Origin: Sphaerisporangium sp040685555
GTDB lineage: Bacteria > Actinomycetota > Actinomycetes > Streptosporangiales > Streptosporangiaceae
NCBI RefSeq assembly: GCF_040685555.1
Contig: NZ_JBFBIK010000002.1
Span: 62,001 to 126,000 of the forward strand
Direction: 5' to 3'
Length of the DNA: 64,000 nucleotides
Below the pieces are notes generated by a model. The model saw only the letters and a list, made by a program, of their open reading frames with translations. It had not been told where the DNA came from and did no database searches. Both the position numbers and the translations under genes were made by a program. Within the stretch, counting starts at the first letter, position 1. Each line of letters begins with the position of its first letter. Shown in pieces: positions 15,694-23,208 of the stretch.

Positions 15694-17589
15694 GTGTCCG
15701 CGGCCGGCCTCCACGACCTTGAGCGAGACTCCATCATGCCTTTGAACAGCCGCGACGACCTGCGGAACATCGCGATCATCGCGCACGTCGACCATGGCAA
15801 GACCACGCTCGTGGACGCCATGCTCTGGCAGTCCGGGGCGTTCCGCGCCAACCAGGACGTCGACGAGCGAGTCATGGACTCCAACGACCTGGAGCGCGAG
15901 AAGGGCATCACCATTCTCGCCAAGAACACCGCGGTCAAGCACGCCGGCATGACCCTCAACATCATCGACACCCCCGGCCACGCCGACTTCGGCGGTGAGG
16001 TCGAGCGCGGCCTGTCGATGGTCGACGGCGTCGTGCTGCTGGTCGACGCCTCCGAGGGCCCGCTGCCGCAGACCCGGTTCGTCCTGCGCAAGGCCTTCGC
16101 CGCCAAGATGCCGGTCATCCTGTGCATCAACAAGGTCGACCGGCCGGACGCCCGCATCAAGGAAGTCGTCGACGAGGTGTACGAGCTCTTCATGGATCTC
16201 GACGCCACCGAGGAGCAGATCGACTTCCCGATCGTCTACGCCTCCGCCAAGGCGGGCCGGGCCAGCCTGAACCGTCCCGAGGACGGCGGCATGCCCGACT
16301 CCGAGGACCTCGAGCCGCTGTTCGAGACGATCACCAAGACGATCCCGGCGCCGGTGTACGACCCCTCCGCGACGCTCCAGGCCCACGTCACCAACCTGGA
16401 CGCCTCCAGCTACCTCGGCCGCATCGCCCTGTGCCGCGTCCACCAGGGCACCATCAAGAAGGGCCAGCAGGTCGCCTGGTGCCGCACCGACGGCACCATC
16501 CAGCGGGTGAAGATCAGCGAGCTGCTGATGACCGACGCGCTCGAGCGCAAGCCCGCCGAGCAGGCCGGCCCCGGCGACATCATCGCCATCGCGGGCATCC
16601 CCGACATCATGATCGGCGAGACGCTGGCCGACCCCGACGACCCGCGCCCGCTGCCGCTCATCACGGTCGACGAGCCGGCGATCTCGATGACCATCGGCAC
16701 CAACACCAGCCCGCTGGTGGGCAAGGTCAAGGGCTCCAAGGTCACCGCCCGCATGGTCAAGGACCGGCTCGACAAGGAGCTCGTCGGCAACGTCTCGCTG
16801 CGCGTGCTCACCACCGACCGTCCCGACACCTGGGAGGTCCAGGGCCGTGGCGAGCTCGCGCTCGCCATCCTGGTCGAGCAGATGCGCCGCGAGGGCTACG
16901 AGCTGACCGTCGGCAAGCCGCAGGTCGTCACCAAGACCATCGACGGCAAGCTGCACGAGCCGGTCGAGCGCCTCACGGTGGACGCCCCCGAGGAGTACCT
17001 CGGCGCTATCACCCAGCTGCTCGCGGTCCGCAAGGGCCGCATGGAGCACATGACCAACCACGGCACCGGCTGGATCCGCATGGAGTTCGTGGTCCCCGCC
17101 CGAGGCCTGATCGGCTTCCGCACCGAGTTCCTCACCGAGACGCGCGGCACCGGCCTGGTCCACCACGTCTTCGAGGCCTACGAGCCGTGGTTCGGCGAGC
17201 TGCGCACCCGCAACAACGGCTCGCTGGTGGCCGACCGGGCGGGCGTGGTGACCGCGTTCGCCATGATGAACCTCCAGGAGCGCGGCACGCTGTTCGTCTC
17301 GCCGACCACCGAGGTCTACGAGGGCATGATCGTCGGGGAGAACTCCCGTTCCGACGACATGGACGTCAACATCACCAAGGAGAAGAAGCTCACCAACATG
17401 CGCTCCTCCACCAGTGATGAGACCGAGAAGCTCATCCCGCCGCGCGTGCTCTCGCTGGAGCAGGCACTGGAGTTCTGCCGCGAGGACGAGTGCGTGGAGA
17501 TCACTCCGGAGACCGTGCGCATCCGCAAGGTCGTGCTCGACGCCGCCATCCGCGGCCGCTCCGCCGCCCGCGCCAAGCGCGGCAGCTGA
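15694..17589 (+). CDS. typA: Ribosome-associated GTPase TypA/BipA
   Basis: Translational GTPase of the TypA/BipA family that binds the 70S ribosome and aids growth under stress and late 50S assembly. Seen: P-loop AHVDHGKTT, switch regions with EREKGITILAKN, DTPGHADFGGEVER, and NKVD, followed by EF-G-like domains III and V and the family C-terminus with ARGLIGFRTEFLTETRGTG. About 631 residues, normal for the family. The GTG at 15694 has GGAGG five bases upstream; an in-frame ATG at 15736 gives the more usual N-terminus (MPLNSRDDLRNIAII) but has a poor ribosome site, so either could be used. It stands alone, convergent with the deacetylase gene. Confidence 0.97.
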   Translation: MSAAGLHDLERDSIMPLNSRDDLRNIAIIAHVDHGKTTLVDAMLWQSGAFRANQDVDERVMDSNDLEREKGITILAKNTAVKHAGMTLNIIDTPGHADFGGEVERGLSMVDGVVLLVDASEGPLPQTRFVLRKAFAAKMPVILCINKVDRPDARIKEVVDEVYELFMDLDATEEQIDFPIVYASAKAGRASLNRPEDGGMPDSEDLEPLFETITKTIPAPVYDPSATLQAHVTNLDASSYLGRIALCRVHQGTIKKGQQVAWCRTDGTIQRVKISELLMTDALERKPAEQAGPGDIIAIAGIPDIMIGETLADPDDPRPLPLITVDEPAISMTIGTNTSPLVGKVKGSKVTARMVKDRLDKELVGNVSLRVLTTDRPDTWEVQGRGELALAILVEQMRREGYELTVGKPQVVTKTIDGKLHEPVERLTVDAPEEYLGAITQLLAVRKGRMEHMTNHGTGWIRMEFVVPARGLIGFRTEFLTETRGTGLVHHVFEAYEPWFGELRTRNNGSLVADRAGVVTAFAMMNLQERGTLFVSPTTEVYEGMIVGENSRSDDMDVNITKEKKLTNMRSSTSDETEKLIPPRVLSLEQALEFCREDECVEITPETVRIRKVVLDAAIRGRSAARAKRGS

Positions 17590-17611
17590 ACGTTCCGGCG
17601 TTCCCGAAGTC

Positions 17612-17637
17612 GCCGCTCGCCCCAGTTGGCGGGCGGC
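17612..17637 (+). terminator. Probable typA terminator hairpin
   Basis: GCCGCTCGCC and GGCGGGCGGC pair (one G-T wobble) around a six-base loop, starting 23 bases after the typA stop, in the gap between convergent genes. No T run, as is common in this GC-rich group. Confidence 0.45.
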
Positions 17638-17733
17638 GGCAAGTCAGGTTCAAGCCGCCTCCCACTCCCGGATGTGACGATCCATCCGGCGGTCCGTACG
17701 GCTCGCGTCCGGGGAGACGCGGGCCGTGCCTGC

Positions 17734-18633
17734 TCAGCGGCGCTTCTTCTCCAGCTCCGGCTCGCCCGCCTCACCCGTGTAGCTCCTGCCCGGGGTGAGG
17801 CCCCGGGCCCCGTACAGCTCCGACACGGTCACGAAGGTGTAGCCCTTGGCCGTGAGCTCGCGCAGCAGGCCGGGCACGGCCTCGACCGTGGTCTTGTGGA
17901 TGTCGTGCATCAGCACGATCGAGCCCGGCCTCGCCACGGAGGCCCGCTTGACGACCAGGGCGCTGTTCCTGTCCCGCCAGTCGAGCGTGTCGAGATCCCA
18001 GAGGATCTGCGCCAGCCCCTCGTGCGCGGCCTCCTGCGCGACCGCGGCGTTCGTCGCGCCGTACGGCGGGCGCAGCAGGCGCATCGTGGCCCCGGTGGTG
18101 TCCTTGACCAGCTGCTGGGTGCGCTCCAGCTGGCCGCGCAGCGCGTCGTGGGACAGCGAGGTGAGCGACGGGTGGTCCCAGGAGTGGTTGCCCAGCTCGT
18201 GCCCCTCGGAGACCATGCGGCGCAGGTAGGGCAGGGTCTGGGGGTTCACCATCTGCCCTACCACGAAGAACGTCGCCTTGGCGTGGTTCTCCGCGAGCAT
18301 GTCGAGGACCTTGCCGGTGTAGTCGAACGGGCCGTCGTCGAAGGTCAGCGCCACGCACTTGACCTGGCCGCACCGTATGGAGCGTTGGGGCGGCGCCACG
18401 ATCGGGCGGGTCCCCGGCCATCCCGGCTGCTGGGCGATCACCCGCGCGGCCAGGAGCGCGGGATCGACCGCGAGGCGGACGGGCGCCGACTTCCGCACCC
18501 GGACGACGTCGTCCTTACGGCCCTGCTGGACGGGCGCCACCACCTCGCCGCATCCCGACAGTCCGAGGACCATCGAGATCGCGATCGGGAGCGACAGCCA
18601 CAGGCCTCCCACGCGAAGAACAGCCACTCGCAC
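17734..18633 (-). CDS. Polysaccharide deacetylase (NodB domain) lipoprotein
   Basis: A 299-residue surface-anchored deacetylase acting on N-acetylated cell-wall sugars. A lipoprotein signal ends in LGLSGC at about residue 28. The NodB domain has all five motifs: TFDDGPFDY, HSWDHPSL, RPPYGATN, DTLDWRD and LMHDIH, giving the metal-binding Asp-His-His set and the catalytic residues. GTG 18633 follows GGGGGGAG. It probably modifies peptidoglycan or a related polymer; the exact substrate is not visible. The 101-residue hypothetical gene lies 24 bases upstream on the same strand and may share its transcript. Confidence 0.92.
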   Translation of the reverse strand: MRVAVLRVGGLWLSLPIAISMVLGLSGCGEVVAPVQQGRKDDVVRVRKSAPVRLAVDPALLAARVIAQQPGWPGTRPIVAPPQRSIRCGQVKCVALTFDDGPFDYTGKVLDMLAENHAKATFFVVGQMVNPQTLPYLRRMVSEGHELGNHSWDHPSLTSLSHDALRGQLERTQQLVKDTTGATMRLLRPPYGATNAAVAQEAAHEGLAQILWDLDTLDWRDRNSALVVKRASVARPGSIVLMHDIHKTTVEAVPGLLRELTAKGYTFVTVSELYGARGLTPGRSYTGEAGEPELEKKRR

Positions 18634-18657
18634 GCTCCCCCCGAAACGCGGCAGGGG

Positions 18658-18963
18658 TCACGGGTAGTTCTCGGCCGCTTCCCCTCGCAGAGTCTTGGCC
18701 AGCTCGTCCCACCAGGGAGGAGCGTCGGCGTGCAACTCCGCGTAACGACGCGCCACCCGAATGGCGCATCCGACCGGATCTGTACCCAGGTGCCGACGTT
18801 TCACCACTCCCTCCTGCCAACGGTAAAAGCCATCACGAAACGTGACGACCAGCCCGATCCAGACAGAAAGAATGGCGTCATCGCATACTTCGTATGCGTC
18901 TGTCACCCCCAAGCCGACGAGTTCCACGCGGAGTTTCGCCATCGCCGCGCGGGAGTCAGTCAC
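18658..18963 (-). CDS. Conserved hypothetical protein, 101 residues
   Basis: A soluble 101-residue protein starting at GTG 18963, with GGGAGG seven bases away. It has no signal or membrane segment. Notable are a Trp-rich middle (ILSVWIGLVVTFRDGFYRW) and a charged C-terminal half ending PPWWDELAKTLRGEAAENYP. Composition and ribosome site support a real gene. It is 24 bases upstream of the deacetylase lipoprotein on the same strand. I do not recognise the family. Confidence 0.65.
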   Translation of the reverse strand: MTDSRAAMAKLRVELVGLGVTDAYEVCDDAILSVWIGLVVTFRDGFYRWQEGVVKRRHLGTDPVGCAIRVARRYAELHADAPPWWDELAKTLRGEAAENYP

Positions 18964-19114
18964 CTGACCACCTCCCGGCGACGTCCGGTCGGCCAGAGCG
19001 GTAAGCCTTCAGCGCACACACACCGATGATGTACCCGCATTGGGCAGAGCTTTGCACCACCGTGAGCGAGACGTGATGTGACCGTGAGAAACCGATCGCG
19101 CACATGGGGTCGTC

Positions 19115-19696
19115 CTACTGGTCGAGGGTCCCTCGCGGCTCGGTGACGACCATGATGAAGCGGAGCGCCGCCTCACCCTCGTTGGCGTAGCGGTGCGGCC
19201 GGTCGGCGCTGAACAGCACGGCCTCGTCGCGGCCCACGACGTGGCTGCGGCCGTACACCGAGAGAGTGAGCTCCCCTTCGAGGATGGTCAGCATCTCGCG
19301 CGTGCCGGCCGGGTGGGCGTCGCCGTCGTGGTACTCCCCCGGCGCCAGAGTCCAGTCCCACAGCTCCAGGATCGCGGGGGCGTCCGATCCGACCAGGAGC
19401 CGCGCCGAGCCGCCCTTGTCGCTCCGCCACAGGGTGACGACGTCCGAGGCGTGGACGACCCGGACGACCGGGGTGTCGGAGACCTCCACCAGCCGGGCGA
19501 CCGTCACCCCGAGCGCGTCGGCGATGCGCGTCAGCGTGGTCACGCTCGGGTTGGTGCGGCACTGCTCGATCTGGACGAGCATCCCGCGGCTCACACCCGA
19601 GCGGGCCGCGAGCGCGTCGAGAGTCAGCCCCCGGTGGGCGCGCTGGGCGCGGACGTTGTTGGCGATCGCGGCCGTGATGGTCTCCGGGTCCGGCAT
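19115..19696 (-). CDS. XRE-family regulator with cupin sensor domain
   Basis: A 193-residue regulator with an N-terminal XRE helix-turn-helix (LTLDALAARSGVSRGMLVQI at about 24-43, then the NPSVTTLTRIADALGV recognition part) and a C-terminal cupin barrel with DAHPAGTREMLTILEGE and FSADRPHRYAN. This layout is common in regulators of small-molecule uptake, amino-acid use or efflux. Divergent from the EamA transporter gene, with 83 bases between them containing repeated GTGCAAT half-sites, so it very likely regulates that transporter. Confidence 0.9.
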   Translation of the reverse strand: MPDPETITAAIANNVRAQRAHRGLTLDALAARSGVSRGMLVQIEQCRTNPSVTTLTRIADALGVTVARLVEVSDTPVVRVVHASDVVTLWRSDKGGSARLLVGSDAPAILELWDWTLAPGEYHDGDAHPAGTREMLTILEGELTLSVYGRSHVVGRDEAVLFSADRPHRYANEGEAALRFIMVVTEPRGTLDQ

Positions 19697-19719
19697 GAGT
19701 GCAGTGTAGTGACATTTGT

Positions 19720-19760
19720 GTGCAATGGATTATCCCAATATATTGCTCTAACAGTGCAAT
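19720..19760. promoter_or_regulatory. GTGCAAT half-sites between XRE-cupin and EamA genes
   Basis: GTGCAAT occurs at 19720 and 19754 and its inverted core ATTGC at 19742, giving an inverted pair ATTGC-N8-GCAAT and a wider pair on the other side. These lie in the divergent promoter region and are the natural binding sites for the XRE-cupin regulator. Function is inferred. Confidence 0.5.
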
Positions 19761-19779
19761 CCAATGGGGGTGAGCGGGA

Positions 19780-20616
19780 ATGACGGCGATCGTACTGGCG
19801 ACGACCTGTGCCGTGATCTACGGCACGGCCGACTTCTTCGGCGGCCTCGCCACCCGGCGCTCCCGAGTGCTCGCCGTGGTCATGCTGACCCAGCTCACGG
19901 GCTTGATCTTCGTGCTGCCCCTGCTGCCCCTGCTGCCCGGTACGCCGAGCTTCGGCGCGATCGCCTGGGGCCTGGCGGCCGGCCTGTCCGGCGGGCTCGC
20001 CGTCATCCTGTTCTACCGGGCGCTCGCCGGCGGCGTGATGTCGGTGGTCGCGCCCACGACCGCCACCATGTCGATGGCGTTGCCCGTGCTGGTCGGCCTG
20101 CTGATGGGCGAGCGGCCCGAGCCGCTCGCACTGGGCGGGGTGGTGGTGGCGCTGGCCGCCGTGGTCCTCGTCGGCCGCGACTCGGGAAGCGCCGGGGGCC
20201 GGGCCGCGCTCGCCCCGATCGTGCAGTCCCTGGCCTCGGGCCTCGGGTTCGGCGGGTTCTTCGTCCTGCTCAAGCAGGTGCCCGAGGACACCGGCATGTG
20301 GCCGCTGTTCGGCGCCCGTCTCGCCTCGGTGATCGTGGTCGTCCTCCTGGCGCTGTCGACCCGCCGTACGCTGCGGCCGGGGAAGGGCTCACTGCCCACG
20401 ATCATCGCCGCCGGGGTCCTCGACATGGTGGCCAACGTCCTGTACCTGCTGGCGTCCCAGCGCGGGCTGCTCGCCCTGGTGGCGGTGCTCGTGTCGCTGT
20501 ATCCCGCCAGCACGCTGCTGCTCGCCCGGTACGTGCTCGGGGAGCGTCTCAACACCGTGCAGGCGGTGGGTGTCGGGCTCGCCCTCGGCGCCGTCGCCCT
20601 GATCGCCTCCGCGTAG
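19780..20616 (+). CDS. EamA/DMT-family transporter
   Basis: A 278-residue integral membrane protein of the drug/metabolite transporter superfamily with two EamA repeats and about ten helices (for example VVMLTQLTGLIFVLPLLPL and LALGGVVVALAAVVLVG). Small arginine-rich loops lie between helices and the second repeat starts near residue 150. Members export amino acids, nucleosides or drugs. It is divergent from an XRE-cupin regulator, which suggests inducible expression. Substrate not identifiable. Confidence 0.9.
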   Translation: MTAIVLATTCAVIYGTADFFGGLATRRSRVLAVVMLTQLTGLIFVLPLLPLLPGTPSFGAIAWGLAAGLSGGLAVILFYRALAGGVMSVVAPTTATMSMALPVLVGLLMGERPEPLALGGVVVALAAVVLVGRDSGSAGGRAALAPIVQSLASGLGFGGFFVLLKQVPEDTGMWPLFGARLASVIVVVLLALSTRRTLRPGKGSLPTIIAAGVLDMVANVLYLLASQRGLLALVAVLVSLYPASTLLLARYVLGERLNTVQAVGVGLALGAVALIASA

Positions 20617-20640
20617 AAGCCCGTAGGAGCCTTCGGACGG

Positions 20641-20675
20641 CCGGAGCGCGGGGAGATCGTCCCACCGCGCTCCGG
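20641..20675. terminator. Hairpin between convergent EamA and RidA genes
   Basis: CCGGAGCGCGG and CCGCGCTCCGG form a perfect 11-base stem around a 13-base loop in the 67-base convergent gap. It could serve both genes. Confidence 0.55.
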
Positions 20676-20683
20676 CCTCATGA

Positions 20684-21076
20684 TCAGGCCGCCGGGACGC
20701 GGTGCGCCGTCACCTCGATCTCGATGCGCATCCGGGGGTCCGACAGGCCGCAGACCAGCATCGTGGCCGCCGGTCGTACATCGCCGAAGTACCGGTGCAG
20801 CACCGGCCAGCAGGGCTCGAAATCGGCCGGGTCAGGCAGCATGTAGCGCACCCGCACCACGTCCGCGAAGGAGCATCCCGCCTCTTTCAGCGCGTCCTCG
20901 ATGTTGCTCAAGCACTGCTCGGCCTGGTCCACGATGTCCTCGGAGATCGTCATGGACCGGTAGTCGAACCCGGTGGTCCCGGATACGTGCACCCAGTCGC
21001 CGTCGACCACCGCGCGCGAGTAGCCGACCTCCTGCTCGAAGGTGGAACCGCTTGAGATCAATCTCCGTGTCGTCAT
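20684..21076 (-). CDS. RidA family protein (YjgF/YER057c/UK114)
   Basis: A 130-residue member of the RidA superfamily, which hydrolyses reactive enamine/imine intermediates released by PLP enzymes; trimeric, cytoplasmic. Seen: EQEVGYSRAVVDGDWVHVSG and GTTGFDY at the front, then EDALKEAGCSFADVVRVRYML, and the C-terminal signature RPAATMLVCGLSDPRMRIEIE with the substrate-binding Arg and Glu. The ATG at 21076 gives the normal family start and length; no strong ribosome site precedes it. Two identical 12-base palindromes flank the start, one of them inside codons 5-8, suggesting repressor control. Confidence 0.9.
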   Translation of the reverse strand: MTTRRLISSGSTFEQEVGYSRAVVDGDWVHVSGTTGFDYRSMTISEDIVDQAEQCLSNIEDALKEAGCSFADVVRVRYMLPDPADFEPCWPVLHRYFGDVRPAATMLVCGLSDPRMRIEIEVTAHRVPAA

Positions 21077-21128
21077 GGCGAGCACCGTAGGCACAGGGCC
21101 AGGTGTACGTCTATATGAGATCAATCTC
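21054..21128. promoter_or_regulatory. Paired identical palindromes at the RidA gene start
   Basis: GAGATCAATCTC (arms GAGAT/ATCTC) occurs at 21054-21065, inside the first codons of the RidA-family gene, and again at 21117-21128, upstream of it. The copies are exactly 63 bases apart, six helical turns, so a dimeric regulator could bind both on the same DNA face or loop the promoter between them. Regulator unknown. Confidence 0.55.
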
Positions 21129-21151
21129 GGCGGCCGTGCGCGGTAACGAGA

Positions 21152-21184
21152 AAGGGCCGGCACGGCGACGCCGTACCGGCCCTT
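21152..21184 (-). terminator. Terminator of the sigma factor gene
   Basis: AAGGGCCGG ... CCGGCCCTT with an inner ACGGC-GAC-GCCGT stem, 20 bases past the sigma-factor stop. On the minus strand it is followed by TTTCTCG. Confidence 0.7.
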
Positions 21185-21203
21185 CTTCGTCAGCCGGGCG
21201 GTG

Positions 21204-21800
21204 TCAGGCCGCCTGGAACTGGGGGGACGGGCGTAGGGCGCCCTCCTCGTGGGCGTAGCCCTCCAGCATGGTCTTGAGCTGGCGGCGGCCACGGTGCAGG
21301 CGGGACATGACGGTGCCGATGGGCGTGCCCATGCGCTCGGCGATCTCCTTGTACGCGAAACCCTCGATGTCGGCGAGGTACACCGCGACCTTGAAATCCT
21401 CCGGAAGCGCCCGCAGAGCGTTCATCACGACGGTGTCGGGAAGCTGTTCCAGCGCCTCGGTCTCCGCGGACCGCAGGCCCGTCGACATGTGCGACTCGGC
21501 CGCCGCGAGCTGCCAGTCCTCGATGTCCTCGGCGGCCGACAGCTTCGGCGACCGCTGCTGCTTGCGGTAGTCGTTGATGAAGTTGTTGGTCAGAATGCGG
21601 TGCAGCCACGCCTTCAGGTTCGTACCCGGGCGAAACTGGTGGTAGGACGTGTACGCCTTGGCGACGGTCTCCTGCACCAGGTCCTCCGCGTCAGCGGTGT
21701 TGCGTGTGAGGCGCATGGCAGACGCGTAGAGCTGGTTCGTCACGGGCATGACGTCGCGCTCGAACCATGCCTGCCGCTGCTGTTCGGTCATCGAGATCAT
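21204..21800 (-). CDS. SigR/SigH-type ECF sigma factor
   Basis: A 198-residue group IV sigma factor. Region 2 reads AMRLTRNTADAEDLVQET ... FRPGTNLKAWLHRILTNNFIND, region 4 reads VYLADIEGFAYKEIAERMGT followed by GTVMSRLHRGRRQL. The IEDWQL and ESHMSTGLRSAE segments match the thiol-oxidative-stress sigma factor SigR/SigH of Streptomyces and mycobacteria. ATG 21800 has AGGGGG five bases upstream. Normally an RsrA/RshA-type zinc anti-sigma gene follows directly; here the sigma gene is followed by a terminator and RidA, so the partner must be elsewhere or absent. About 280 bases of non-coding DNA precede it, as expected for autoregulated promoters. Confidence 0.9.
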   Translation of the reverse strand: MISMTEQQRQAWFERDVMPVTNQLYASAMRLTRNTADAEDLVQETVAKAYTSYHQFRPGTNLKAWLHRILTNNFINDYRKQQRSPKLSAAEDIEDWQLAAAESHMSTGLRSAETEALEQLPDTVVMNALRALPEDFKVAVYLADIEGFAYKEIAERMGTPIGTVMSRLHRGRRQLKTMLEGYAHEEGALRPSPQFQAA

Positions 21801-22084
21801 CTCATCCCCCTCATGCCTGCTGTCCCCCGTTACCCATCCGGCATGAACCCATGCAGGCTCGGTAACCGCTTTACTCCATCTGACGGCTGATCACATGCTC
21901 ACGGTTCACCTATAAGGGTGACGTTAAGGGTATTAGCTGGTCAGGAGGGCCTTGAAGCGATTGGCCCGGGGTGGCTACTTCACACCCGAGGCCGGACAAG
22001 TCTCATTATAGTAACAGACAACACCCAAAAGGTGAGAAAGTGTGGTAAGGGTCACATAGATCGGGCAAGCGATAGCGTAGAGCC

Positions 22085-23158
22085 ATGAAGTACGTGGACA
22101 GGCATGATCCGACAACGCGAGCGTGGGTGTCAGAGGCGATCCGCACGGTGGAGGCCGACGCCAACCGCAGCTGCGACACCCACCTGCATGTTTTCCCTCT
22201 GCCGCCCAGATGGGGGATCGAGCTTTACCTCAAAGACGAATCGGTGCATCCCACCGGCTCGCTCAAGCACCGCCTGGCCCGTTCCCTGTTCCTGTACGGC
22301 CTGGCCAACGGCTGGATCGGCCCCTCCACGACCGTCATCGAGGCCTCCAGCGGATCCACGGCGGTCAGCGAGGCGTACTTCTCCCGCATGCTCGGCCTGC
22401 CGTTCGTCGCGGTGATGCCCGCCTCCACGTCCCCGGAGAAGATCGCGCTCATCGAGTTCTACGGCGGCAAGTGCCGGCTGGTCGACGAGCCGGGAGCGAT
22501 CTACGAGGAGTCCCGCCGCCTGGCGGAGGAGACCGGCGGCCACTTCATGGACCAGTTCACCTACGCCGAGCGCGCCACGGACTGGCGGGGCAACAACAAC
22601 ATCGCCGAGAGCATCTACCAGCAGATGTCCCTGGAGCGGCATCCGGAACCCGCGTGGATCGTCGTGGGCGCGGGCACGGGTGGCACCTCCGCCACGATCG
22701 GCCGCTACATCCGCTACCGCCGCCACCAGACGCGCCTGGCCGTGGTCGACCCGGACGGGTCGGCGTTCTACCCGTCGTGGACCGAGGGCGACGCCGGCGT
22801 GACCGCCTCCGGCTCGCGCATCGAGGGGATCGGCCGCCCCCGGGTGGAGCCCTCATTCCTGCCCACGGTCATCGACCGCATGATCCAGGTGCCGGACGCC
22901 GCCTCGATCGCCGCCATGCGATGGGTCCGCGAGGTGACCGGCCGCGACGTCGGCGGCTCGACCGGCACGAACGTCGCCGCGGCCGTCCAGCTGATCAAGG
23001 AGATGCGCGCGAGCGGCGAGCGGGGCAGCGTGGTGACCCTCATCTGTGACGGCGGCGAGCGCTACCGCTGCACGTACGGCGACGACGGCTGGCTCGCCGA
23101 ACGGGGCATCGACATCGAGCCCCCGCTCGGCGAGCTCCGCGCCTTCCTCACGTTCTGA
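22085..23158 (+). CDS. PLP-dependent cysteine synthase-fold protein, Cds1-like
   Basis: A 357-residue fold-type II PLP enzyme. The PLP lysine is in PTGSLKHRLARSLF, the substrate loop in EASSGSTAVSEAYFSRM, and the phosphate-binding glycines in GAGTGGTSATIGRY. The long form with N-terminal TRAWVSEAIRTVEADANRS..DTHL and SLKHRLARSLFLYGLANGWI resembles the mycobacterial L-cysteine desulfhydrase Cds1 rather than CysK/CysM. It would release sulfide, pyruvate and ammonia from cysteine. It is divergent from the SigR-like gene, a suggestive pairing because SigR regulons handle thiol stress. Activity is inferred from overall resemblance. Confidence 0.85.
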   Translation: MKYVDRHDPTTRAWVSEAIRTVEADANRSCDTHLHVFPLPPRWGIELYLKDESVHPTGSLKHRLARSLFLYGLANGWIGPSTTVIEASSGSTAVSEAYFSRMLGLPFVAVMPASTSPEKIALIEFYGGKCRLVDEPGAIYEESRRLAEETGGHFMDQFTYAERATDWRGNNNIAESIYQQMSLERHPEPAWIVVGAGTGGTSATIGRYIRYRRHQTRLAVVDPDGSAFYPSWTEGDAGVTASGSRIEGIGRPRVEPSFLPTVIDRMIQVPDAASIAAMRWVREVTGRDVGGSTGTNVAAAVQLIKEMRASGERGSVVTLICDGGERYRCTYGDDGWLAERGIDIEPPLGELRAFLTF

Positions 23159-23208
23159 GGCGGGCCGCAGGCTCTGGCGCCGTCCGTTAGCCTCCCAGGG
23201 GCATCGGA

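Noticed and set aside
21841..21960. A SigR-type promoter (GGAAT-N18-GTT) upstream of the sigma gene
   Set aside because: A GGAGT box exists on the minus strand, but no GTT at the right distance; not strong enough to claim.
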